This document shows, one piece after another, positions 23,376-30,592 of a DNA stretch of 48,374 nucleotides (position 1 is its first letter; each line of letters opens with the position of its first letter). The DNA is from Nocardia brasiliensis NBRC 14402 (GTDB taxonomy: Bacteria; Actinomycetota; Actinomycetes; Mycobacteriales; Mycobacteriaceae): contig NZ_BAFT02000053.1 of NCBI RefSeq assembly GCF_000308475.2, positions 1 to 48,374 on the forward strand, written 5' to 3'. The notes below the pieces were generated by a model, which had not been told where the DNA came from, did no database searches, and worked only from the letters and a program-made list of their open reading frames with translations. A program made the position numbers and the translations under genes.

Positions 23376-25034
23376 GTGACTCCAGCTGACCTTGCAGATC
23401 TCCTTCGCACCACCGCGGCGAAGGTGCTCGTCGAACGTGGGCTCGATCCCGCGGTCCTGCCCGACGAGGTCACTGTCGAGCGTCCCCGCAACCCGGAACA
23501 CGGTGACTATGCCACGAATGTCGCGATGAAGGTGGCAAAGAAGGCAGGCACGAATCCGCGAGATCTGGCGACCTGGCTGGCCGAGGCGTTGACCGCCGCG
23601 GACGGTGTCGAGGTGGCCGAGGTCGCCGGGCCCGGCTTCCTCAACATCCGACTGGCCGCATCGGCGCAGGGGGCGATCGTCGAGCAGGTGCTGGCCGCGG
23701 GCGCGTCGTACGGCACCGCCGAGACATTGCAGGGCACCCGGATCAACCTCGAGTTCGTCTCGGCCAACCCCACCGGGCCCGTGCACCTCGGCGGCACCCG
23801 GTGGGCGTCGGTCGGCGACGCGCTCGGCCGGATCCTGGCCGCGCAGGGCGCGGAGGTGGTGCGCGAGTACTACTTCAACGATCACGGCGCGCAGATCGAC
23901 CGGTTCGCCCGGTCGCTGGTCGCGGCGGCCACCGGCGAGCCGACCCCGGCGGACGGTTACGCGGGCGCCTACATCGGCGAGATCGCGGGCACGATCGTCG
24001 CCGCGCACCCGGACGCCGTCGCGCTGCCCGAGGCCGAGCGGCTCGAACTGTTCCGCGCCGAGGGTGTCGAGTTGATGTTCGCGCAGATCAGGCAGTCGCT
24101 GCACGAGTTCGGCACCGACTTCGACGTGTACTTCAACGAGAGTTCGCTGTTCGCCTCCGGCGCGGTCGAGCAGGCCGTCGCGACGCTGAAGAATTCCGGC
24201 GACCTGTACGAGAAGGACGGCGCCTGGTGGATCGCGAGTACGGAATACGGCGACGATCAGGATCGCGTCGTCATCAAGAGCGACGGTAATCCGGCCTATA
24301 TCGCGGGCGATATCGCGTACTTCCAGAACAAGCGGTCGCGCGGATTCGATCTGTGCATTTATATGCTCGGCGCCGACCACCACGGGTATATCGGACGGTT
24401 GAAGGCCGCCGCGGCCGCCTTCGGTGACGACCCGGCGACCGTCGAGGTGCTGATCGGGCAGATGGTGAATCTGCTCAAAGACGGTGTCGCGGTGAAGATG
24501 AGCAAGCGCGCGGGCACCGTGGTCACGCTGGAAGATCTGGTCGAGGCGATCGGGGTCGACGCGGCGCGGTATTCGCTGGTGCGTTCCTCGGTGAATTCCA
24601 GCATCGATATCGACCTGACCCTCTGGACCAGCCAGAGCAGCGAAAACCCGGTCTACTACGTGCAATACGCGCACGCGCGGACCGCGTCCATCGCGCGCAA
24701 TGCCGCCGAATTCGACTACGACAAGGTCACTGCGGATCTCGCGTTGCTGACCGCGGACGAAGAAGGCGAACTCATTCGCACCCTCGGCGAATACCCGCGC
24801 GTGGTGAGCAGCGCGGCGAGCCTGCGGGAACCGCACCGGGTCGCCCGCTACCTGGAGGAGCTGGCCGGTACCTACCACCGCTTCCAGACCAACAAGAACC
24901 TGCGCGTGCTCCCACTCGGCGACGAGCCGGTGAGCCCGACCAACGCCGCCCGCCTGGTGCTGGTCAACGCGACCCGCCAGGTGCTGGCGAACGGCCTGGC
25001 GCTGCTGGGCGTGAGCGCACCGGAGCGGATGTGA
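23376..25034 (+). CDS. argS: Arginyl-tRNA synthetase
   Basis: 552 aa class I synthetase that charges tRNA-Arg. The N-terminal additional domain (1-110) includes RNPEHGDYATNVAM. The nucleotide site follows as SANPTGPVHLGGTRW, where HLGG replaces the classical HIGH, a variant I recall from other actinobacterial ArgRS. VKMSKRAG is the KMSKS loop, and the C-terminal anticodon-binding DALR domain ends with RQVLANGLALLGVSAPERM. GTG start behind a -10 box. A tRNA-Arg gene lies upstream. The stop overlaps the GTG of a small repeat-containing frame leading to lysA, the normal neighbour in mycobacteria. Confidence 0.97.
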   Translation: MTPADLADLLRTTAAKVLVERGLDPAVLPDEVTVERPRNPEHGDYATNVAMKVAKKAGTNPRDLATWLAEALTAADGVEVAEVAGPGFLNIRLAASAQGAIVEQVLAAGASYGTAETLQGTRINLEFVSANPTGPVHLGGTRWASVGDALGRILAAQGAEVVREYYFNDHGAQIDRFARSLVAAATGEPTPADGYAGAYIGEIAGTIVAAHPDAVALPEAERLELFRAEGVELMFAQIRQSLHEFGTDFDVYFNESSLFASGAVEQAVATLKNSGDLYEKDGAWWIASTEYGDDQDRVVIKSDGNPAYIAGDIAYFQNKRSRGFDLCIYMLGADHHGYIGRLKAAAAAFGDDPATVEVLIGQMVNLLKDGVAVKMSKRAGTVVTLEDLVEAIGVDAARYSLVRSSVNSSIDIDLTLWTSQSSENPVYYVQYAHARTASIARNAAEFDYDKVTADLALLTADEEGELIRTLGEYPRVVSSAASLREPHRVARYLEELAGTYHRFQTNKNLRVLPLGDEPVSPTNAARLVLVNATRQVLANGLALLGVSAPERM

Positions 25035-25306
25035 ACGGGTTCCGCGAATATCCCACCCCCGCAAAACCATTTGCGGCAGCGGGCAGAGTTGTACACGGGC
25101 AGAAGGCCTTTCGTATAGATATGAAGAAGGGATCAGAGCCCGTGAGGGAGCGCAGCGAGCGAACCAAAATTACAGCCGCCTGCGCGGTCACAGTGGAGCC
25201 GAGCGTCAGCGAGGTGGTGTCCGTGAGGGAGCGCAGCGAGCGAACCAAAATTACAGCCGCTTGCGCGGTCACAGTGGAGCCGAGCGCCAGCGAGGCGGAG
25301 CTGTGA
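25031..25306 (+). CDS. Possible 91-aa linker frame made largely of a tandem repeat
   Basis: The frame starts at GTG 25031, overlapping the argS stop, and ends at TGA 25304-25306, overlapping the lysA GTG. It is coupled at both ends. Its first 37 residues are unremarkable; the rest is two 27-aa copies of VRERSERTKITAACAVTVEP plus seven further residues. It has no recognised domain. It may be a real small protein, or only a reading frame kept open so that ribosomes can pass from argS to lysA. The repeat-encoded peptide is basic and hydrophilic. Confidence 0.35.
   Translation: MNGFREYPTPAKPFAAAGRVVHGQKAFRIDMKKGSEPVRERSERTKITAACAVTVEPSVSEVVSVRERSERTKITAACAVTVEPSASEAEL
25141..25302 (+). repeat. 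81-bp tandem repeat, two copies, between argS and lysA
   Basis: Copy 1 is 25141-25221 and copy 2 is 25222-25302. The period of 81 bp is exactly 27 codons, so the frame is preserved. The first 65 bases differ at only one position; most changes are at the 3' ends. Each copy starts GTGAGGGAGCGCAGCGAGCG. The lysA start codon sits where a third copy would begin. A similar core GGGAGCGTAGCGAC occurs at 33203-33216 near the rpmE promoter. Confidence 0.9.
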
Positions 25307-26718
25307 GCGCGCATCCGGCCGGTCCCCGGCATGCTGAGATTCCGCACGCGCCGAGTTTGCCGGAGCGGCCGCGGGATCCGCAGCAGATGATCGATCTGCC
25401 CGCGAATGTGTGGCCGCGCAACGCGAGCCGTGATTCCGACGGTGTCGTGCGGTTGGCGGGCGTGCCCGTGCACGAGTTGGCCGCCGAATTCGGCACGCCG
25501 CTGTTCGTGGTCGACGAGGACGATTTCCGTTCGCGCTGCCGCGATATGGTGCGCGCCTTCGGTCCGAATGCCCGGGTGCATTACGCCTCGAAGGCTTTCC
25601 TGTGTGGCGAGATCGCGCGCTGGATCCGGGACGAGGGCCTTTCGCTGGACGTGTGTTCCGGCGGCGAACTCGCGATCGCCCTGCACGCGGGGTTCCCGGC
25701 GGAGCGAATCGCCTTGCACGGCAACAACAAATCCGCCACCGAGTTGGAGGCCGCGGTGACCGCCGGGGTCGGCCACGTGGTGGTGGACTCGCTCATCGAG
25801 ATCGAACGCCTCGAGGCCATCGCGGGCCGCGCCGGTGTGGTGCAGGACGTGCTCGTCCGGGTCACCGTCGGCGTGGAAGCCCATACCCACGAATACATTT
25901 CGACCGCGCACGAGGATCAGAAGTTCGGCTTCTCGATCGCCGGGGGCGACGCGATGGAGGCGCTGGCTCGCGTCTTCGAGGCGGACAACCTGCGCCTGGT
26001 CGGCCTGCACAGCCATATCGGATCGCAGATCTTCGAGATCGACGGTTTCGAGATCGCCGCGCGTCGCATGCTGCGCCTGCTGCACGACGCCATCGAGAAG
26101 TTCGGCGTGGAACGGACCGCGCAGATCTCCACGCTGGATCTCGGTGGCGGCCTTGGTATTTCGTACCTGCCGAACGACGATCCGCCGCCGCTGGACGATT
26201 TCGCCGCGAAGGTGCGCGACCTGGTCGCCGCCGAGGCCGCGAGCATCGGCCTGCCGGAGCCGAAGATCGCGGTGGAACCGGGCCGGGCCATCGCCGGGCC
26301 GGGCACCGTCACGCTGTACGAGGTCGGCACCACCAAGGACGTGTCGCTCGACGGTGGCCTGCGCCGGCGCTACATCAGCGTCGACGGCGGCATGAGCGAC
26401 AACATCCGCCCCGCGCTGTACCAGGCGGACTACGACTGCCGCCTGGTCTCGCGCACCTCCGAGGCCGCGGCGGTAGTCGCGCGTGTGGTCGGAAAGCATT
26501 GTGAGAGCGGCGATATCGTCATCCGGGACACGTGGATGCCGGAGGATGTCGGCCCCGGCGATCTGGTCGCCGTCGCCGCGACGGGTGCGTACTGCTATTC
26601 GATGTCCAGCCGATACAACCAGTTGACCCGGCCCGCCGTGGTCGCGGTGCGTGACGGACAACCGCGACTCATTCTGCGCCGGGAAACGGTGGCGGACTTG
26701 CTCAGCTTGGAGGTGTGA
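25303..26718 (+). CDS. lysA: Diaminopimelate decarboxylase
   Basis: 471 aa PLP enzyme converting meso-diaminopimelate to lysine. Lys97 in HYASKAF binds PLP. Other family blocks are LDVCSGGELAIAL, GLHSHIGSQIFE, TLDLGGGLGISY, VEPGRAIAGPG and GAYCYSMSSRYN with the substrate-contacting Cys/Tyr. GTG 25303 overlaps the preceding frame's TGA; GAGG in the repeat gives the ribosome-binding site. The stop is joined to hom by TGATG. The first 40 residues before LPANVWPRNA are slightly longer than a minimal enzyme. The lysA-hom-thrC-thrB order gives coordinated lysine and threonine synthesis. Confidence 0.97.
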   Translation: MSAHPAGPRHAEIPHAPSLPERPRDPQQMIDLPANVWPRNASRDSDGVVRLAGVPVHELAAEFGTPLFVVDEDDFRSRCRDMVRAFGPNARVHYASKAFLCGEIARWIRDEGLSLDVCSGGELAIALHAGFPAERIALHGNNKSATELEAAVTAGVGHVVVDSLIEIERLEAIAGRAGVVQDVLVRVTVGVEAHTHEYISTAHEDQKFGFSIAGGDAMEALARVFEADNLRLVGLHSHIGSQIFEIDGFEIAARRMLRLLHDAIEKFGVERTAQISTLDLGGGLGISYLPNDDPPPLDDFAAKVRDLVAAEAASIGLPEPKIAVEPGRAIAGPGTVTLYEVGTTKDVSLDGGLRRRYISVDGGMSDNIRPALYQADYDCRLVSRTSEAAAVVARVVGKHCESGDIVIRDTWMPEDVGPGDLVAVAATGAYCYSMSSRYNQLTRPAVVAVRDGQPRLILRRETVADLLSLEV

Positions 26719-28124
26719 TGAACGCAGTATCGCAAGGCGATTCGGTCAGCGGTGGTGGCCGGTCGGCGGTCGGGCCGAATTCGGCTCAAATGGTATGGGG
26801 GAGAGACCAGCCCATCGGTGTCGCGGTGCTCGGCATGGGCAATGTCGGCACCGAGGTGGTGCGGATTCTGCGGGAGCATGCCGAGGATCTGCGTTCCCGG
26901 GTCGGCGCGCCCGTCGTGCTGCGCGGCGTCGCGGTCCGTGATCTGGCGACCGATCGCGGTATCCCGACCGCGCTGCTGACCACCGACGCCGACGCGCTCG
27001 TCGCGCGCGACGACGTCGACCTGGTGGTCGAGGTCATCGGCGGAATCGACCCGCCGCGCCGACTGATCCTGGCGGCCTTGAACGCGGGCAAATCCGTGGT
27101 GACCGCGAACAAGGCGCTGCTGGCCGACTACACCGGCGAGCTCGCCGCCGCCGCCGAACGCAACCGCGCCGACCTGTATTTCGAGGCCGCGGTCGCCGGC
27201 GCCATCCCGGTGGTCCGCCCGCTCATCCAGTCGCTGGCCGGTGACCGGGTGAACCGGGTCGTCGGCATCGTCAACGGCACCACCAACTTCATCCTCTCCG
27301 CGATGGACGAGACCGGCGCGGATTACGCCGACACGCTGGCCGAGGCCACCCGCCTCGGCTACGCGGAGGCGGACCCGACCGCCGACGTGGAGGGCTTCGA
27401 CGCCGCGGCCAAGGCCGCGATCCTCGCCTCGCTCGCTTTCCACACCCGGGTCACCGCCGCCGACGTGTACCGCGAGGGCATCTCCAAGATCAGTTCCGAG
27501 GATCTGGAGACCGCGTCCGCACTGAACTGCACGGTGAAGCTGCTCGCCATCTGCGAGCGGGTCGCCGCCGGTCCGGGTGAGCCGAGCCCCGAGGAGGGCG
27601 GCAAGGAGCGGGTCTCGGTGCGCGTCTACCCGGCGCTGGTGCCGCGCAAGCATCCGTTGGCAGCCGTGAGCGGGGCCTTCAATGCGGTGGTCGTCGAGGC
27701 GGAGAACGCGGGCAGGTTGATGTTCTACGGCCAGGGCGCGGGCGGCGCGCCCACGGCCTCCGCCGTGCTGGGAGATCTGGTGATGGCCGCGCGCAACAAG
27801 TTCTACGGTGGCCGTGCGCCGGGCGAATCGGTTTATGCTGAGCTACCGATCGCACCGATCGGCGATACACCCACCCGCTACCACGTGAACCTGCAGGTGG
27901 AAGACCGTCCCGGGGTCCTGGCCGCGGTGGCGGGCGAATTCGCCAAGCACGGGGTGAGCATCTCGACCGTCCGCCAAGAGGGGCACGGCACGGGAGCCCG
28001 CCTGGTCGTGGTCACCCACCACGCGCTGGAATCGGCGCTCGCGGACACCGTCGCCGCTCTGGCGGAGATGGAATCCGTCACATCCATCACCAGCGTTCTC
28101 AGATTGGAAGGCACCGAAGAATGA
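26718..28124 (+). CDS. hom: Homoserine dehydrogenase
   Basis: 468 aa. It reduces aspartate semialdehyde to homoserine. The NAD(P) motif GVAVLGMGNVGTEVV is at about residues 35-49; the catalytic domain has VTANKALLADYTGELA, YFEAAVAGAIPVVRP and VNGTTNFILSAMDETG with GYAEADPTADVEGFDAAAK. The C-terminal ACT domain (about 385-465, YHVNLQVEDRPGVLAAVAGEF) allows threonine feedback. ATG 26718 overlaps the lysA stop (TGATG) with GGAGG six bases upstream, giving a 25-residue N-terminal extension before the fold; ATG 26790 is a less coupled alternative. The stop overlaps the thrC start by four bases. Confidence 0.96.
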   Translation: MNAVSQGDSVSGGGRSAVGPNSAQMVWGRDQPIGVAVLGMGNVGTEVVRILREHAEDLRSRVGAPVVLRGVAVRDLATDRGIPTALLTTDADALVARDDVDLVVEVIGGIDPPRRLILAALNAGKSVVTANKALLADYTGELAAAAERNRADLYFEAAVAGAIPVVRPLIQSLAGDRVNRVVGIVNGTTNFILSAMDETGADYADTLAEATRLGYAEADPTADVEGFDAAAKAAILASLAFHTRVTAADVYREGISKISSEDLETASALNCTVKLLAICERVAAGPGEPSPEEGGKERVSVRVYPALVPRKHPLAAVSGAFNAVVVEAENAGRLMFYGQGAGGAPTASAVLGDLVMAARNKFYGGRAPGESVYAELPIAPIGDTPTRYHVNLQVEDRPGVLAAVAGEFAKHGVSISTVRQEGHGTGARLVVVTHHALESALADTVAALAEMESVTSITSVLRLEGTEE

Positions 28125-29290
28125 ATACCTCCAGGGGCGGGCAGCCGGCGGGGTGGGTAAGTACAGGGGGTCGGCAGCCGGCGGAGCCGGCGGGGTGGGT
28201 AAGTACAGGTGTGGCACCGCAGGCCGGAGTGCACTCGCGCTGGCCGGGTTTGATCGCGGCCTATCGCGACCGGATCGCCGGTGCGCGGGACTGGGAGCCG
28301 GTCACCCTGCTCGAGGGCGGTACGCCGCTGGTGCCCGCACCGCATCTGTCCGAGCTGACCGGGTGTGAGGTATATCTCAAGGTCGAGGGCCTGAACCCGA
28401 CCGGCTCGTTCAAGGACCGCGGGATGACCGTGGCCATCACCGACGCGAAGTATCAGGGCCAGAAGGCGGTGCTCTGCGCGTCCACCGGCAACACCTCGGC
28501 ATCCGCCGCGGCCTACGCCACCCGCGCGGACATGACCTGCGCGGTGCTCATCCCGCAGGGCAAGATCGCGATGGGCAAGCTGGCCCAGGCGGTCATGCTG
28601 GGCGCGAAGATCATCCAGGTGGACGGCAACTTCGACGACTGTCTCGAGCTGGCGCGCAAGGTGACCTCCGATTTCCCGAGCATCGGCCTGGTGAACTCGG
28701 TGAACCCGGCACGCATCGAGGGGCAGAAGACCGCTTCGTTCGAGATCTGCGACGTGCTGGGCCGCGCGCCCGACGTGCACGCGCTGCCGGTCGGAAATGC
28801 GGGCAATATCACCGCCTACTGGCGGGGCTATCGCGAGTACTACGCCGACGGCGTCACCACGCAGCTGCCGCGCATGCTCGGCGTGCAGGCCGCGGGGGCC
28901 GCACCGCTGGTGCACGGCGCCCCGGTGAGCGACCCGGAGACCATCGCGACGGCCATCCGGATCGGTGCGCCGGCGTCGTGGAACGCGGCGGTCGCGGCCA
29001 AGGAGGAATCCGGTGGGGCCTTCCGCGCCGCCACCGACGAGGAGATCCTCGCGGCGTACCGGCTGGTCGCGGCGAGCGAGGGCGTGTTCGTCGAGCCCGC
29101 GTCGGCCGCCAGCGTCGCGGGTCTGCTCGCGGCGCGCACCGAGGGTTGGCTGGACTCCGGCCTCACCGTCGTGTGCACCGTGACCGGTAACGGACTCAAG
29201 GATCCCGACACCGCCCTGCTGGGAATGCCGCAGGTGCAGGCGATTCCGGTGGACCCGGTCGCGGTCGCCGCCGAGCTAGAGCTGGCCTGA
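28121..29290 (+). CDS. thrC: Threonine synthase with a repeat-derived N-terminal extension
   Basis: 389 aa PLP enzyme forming threonine from O-phosphohomoserine. Lys98 in NPTGSFKDRGM binds PLP; STGNTSASAAAYA and LPVGNAGNITAYWRGY are phosphate/PLP-binding stretches. ATG 28121 overlaps the hom stop (ATGA) and has GGAAGG nine bases upstream, so coupling supports this start. Residues 5-30 are encoded by a DNA repeat and read GGQPAGWVSTG twice with a small insertion. Mycobacterial ThrC begins near WPG(V/L)IAAYRDR, so the repeat peptide is an added N-terminal tail. A GTG at 28211 could give a protein without it but has a weak ribosome-binding site. Confidence 0.95.
   Translation: MNTSRGGQPAGWVSTGGRQPAEPAGWVSTGVAPQAGVHSRWPGLIAAYRDRIAGARDWEPVTLLEGGTPLVPAPHLSELTGCEVYLKVEGLNPTGSFKDRGMTVAITDAKYQGQKAVLCASTGNTSASAAAYATRADMTCAVLIPQGKIAMGKLAQAVMLGAKIIQVDGNFDDCLELARKVTSDFPSIGLVNSVNPARIEGQKTASFEICDVLGRAPDVHALPVGNAGNITAYWRGYREYYADGVTTQLPRMLGVQAAGAAPLVHGAPVSDPETIATAIRIGAPASWNAAVAAKEESGGAFRAATDEEILAAYRLVAASEGVFVEPASAASVAGLLAARTEGWLDSGLTVVCTVTGNGLKDPDTALLGMPQVQAIPVDPVAVAAELELA
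28138..28209 (+). repeat. GC-rich repeat inside the 5' end of thrC (two units)
   Basis: Unit 1 (28138-28167) and unit 2 (28171-28209) share CAGCCGGCG and GCGGGGTGGGTAAGTACAGG; unit 2 carries a nine-base insertion GGAGCCGGC that makes a GCCGGC-GGA-GCCGGC hairpin. Both units keep the thrC frame. Bases 28165-28200 match 40865-40900 in inverted orientation at 35 of 36 positions. Confidence 0.9.
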
Positions 29291-29339
29291 ATTGAATTCG
29301 AAGGATAGTCAGCTGGCCGAACGGCGACGCGGTTCGGCG

Positions 29340-30305
29340 ATGAGCCGGACGCTGCCCGCGGGTATTTCGGTGACCGCGCGGGTGCCCGCGTCCACCGCGA
29401 ACCTCGGTCCCGGATTCGACTCGCTCGGGATGGCGCTCGGCATGTTCGACGAGATCGACGTGCGCACTACCGATTCGGGGCTCAGCATCCGGGTCGAGGG
29501 CGAGGGCGCCGACGATGTGCCATGGGGCCCTTCGCATCTCGTGGTGCGGGCGATCGAGCGCGGTCTGGAGGCCGCAGGCGTCTGGGCCGACGGCCTCGAT
29601 GTGGTGTGCCGCAACGTGATTCCGCATTCACGCGGGCTCGGCTCGTCCGCCTCCGCGGTGGTCGGCGGGCTGGCCGCGGGGTGTGCCATCGCGGCGGAAT
29701 TCGATTCGGCGCTGGCCACCTCGGACGACCAATTGGTGCAGCTCGCATCGGAATTCGAGGGGCATCCGGACAACGCGGCGGCCAGCGTGCTCGGCGGCAT
29801 CGTGGTGTCCTGGACCGAGACCGACCGGGCGGCCGATATCGGCCGTGACGGCGTCCCGGTGGCCGAACATCACGGCCGGGTCTACCGGGCCGTCCGGCTG
29901 GACGCGCATCCCACACTGCGTCCGGTCGTGCTCATCCCCGAGGAACGGTCGGCGACCGCGCACACCAGGGGCTTGTTGCCCGAGGTGGTGCCGCACGGTG
30001 ATGCCGCGTTCAACGTCAGCCGGGCCGCTCTGGCCGTGGTGGCGCTCACCCAGCGCCCCGACCTGCTGATGCCTGCGACGGCCGATCGGCTGCACCAGGC
30101 CCAGCGTGCGCCCGCATTACCGCTGACCACCACCTGGATTTCCCGGCTGCGAGCGGCCGGTATCGCGGCCACCGTCTCCGGTGCCGGACCAACCGTCCTG
30201 GCCCTCGGGACCAGTGAATTCCCTGCCGAACTCCGTGAACTCGCGGCCCTGGACGGCCTGCGGGTGGTCGAGCCGGGACTGGCCGACGGGGTCCGGATCG
30301 ACTGA
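29340..30305 (+). CDS. thrB: Homoserine kinase
   Basis: 321 aa from ATG 29340; a TTG at 29292 lies closer to thrC but would add an atypical tail. GHMP-family kinase producing O-phosphohomoserine for ThrC. The N-terminal motif VTARVPASTANLGPGFDSLG, the ATP loop IPHSRGLGSSASAVVGG and the C-terminal AATVSGAGPTVLAL are the three GHMP motifs. EFEGHPDNAAASVLGG is also family-typical. The ribosome-binding site is weak, as often within actinobacterial operons. It is the last gene of the lysine/threonine operon; no clear hairpin follows before the rho leader. Confidence 0.95.
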   Translation: MSRTLPAGISVTARVPASTANLGPGFDSLGMALGMFDEIDVRTTDSGLSIRVEGEGADDVPWGPSHLVVRAIERGLEAAGVWADGLDVVCRNVIPHSRGLGSSASAVVGGLAAGCAIAAEFDSALATSDDQLVQLASEFEGHPDNAAASVLGGIVVSWTETDRAADIGRDGVPVAEHHGRVYRAVRLDAHPTLRPVVLIPEERSATAHTRGLLPEVVPHGDAAFNVSRAALAVVALTQRPDLLMPATADRLHQAQRAPALPLTTTWISRLRAAGIAATVSGAGPTVLALGTSEFPAELRELAALDGLRVVEPGLADGVRID

Positions 30306-30592
30306 CGGCGCGTCTGCCTTGCCGATATTCGCAGTGTGCAGCTATCCTGAGCGAGTCCGTACATCGTGCGCATCAGACGCCGGTGCTTCATCAGGGCAAT
30401 CGCTCCAGCAGGCTCCAGGCTCGAGCCTCCAGGCCATGGGGGTGCTGCGTAGCTGCGCAACTGGAATGATCTCTCCCACCTCTCACCACCGGTGGCGAAG
30501 CGGACGGACGCATCCGAGTCCGGCAGAATGCCCGGACTGCGGGACGAACCCTCGAAACAGCACACGGCAATCGAGGGAAGGAAAGGATTTCC
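30306..30592 (+). promoter_or_regulatory. rho promoter and structured leader
   Basis: TTGCCG (30319-30324) and TATCCT (30343-30348), 18 bases apart, form a likely sigma-A promoter. The transcript would have a leader of about 240 nt before the rho GTG. It contains several self-complementary stretches, such as AGGCTCGAGCCT (30417-30428) and CCACCGGTGG (30486-30495). Long leaders are common on rho genes, which are autoregulated by Rho-dependent termination; whether that happens here is not shown by the sequence. Confidence 0.5.

Noticed and set aside
23781..23792. HLGG instead of HIGH in ArgRS as a possible defect
   Set aside because: The same change is known in other actinobacterial ArgRS, and the KMSKR loop and the rest of the enzyme are intact.
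22338..25070. A 910-codon open frame on the minus strand
   Set aside because: Only the part from 23261 down is the DUF3105 gene; the rest is antisense to argS and has low-complexity Arg/Gly/Asp composition typical of shadow frames in high-GC DNA.
25141..25302. CRISPR array
   Set aside because: Only two directly abutting 81-bp copies without spacers, and no cas genes in the window.
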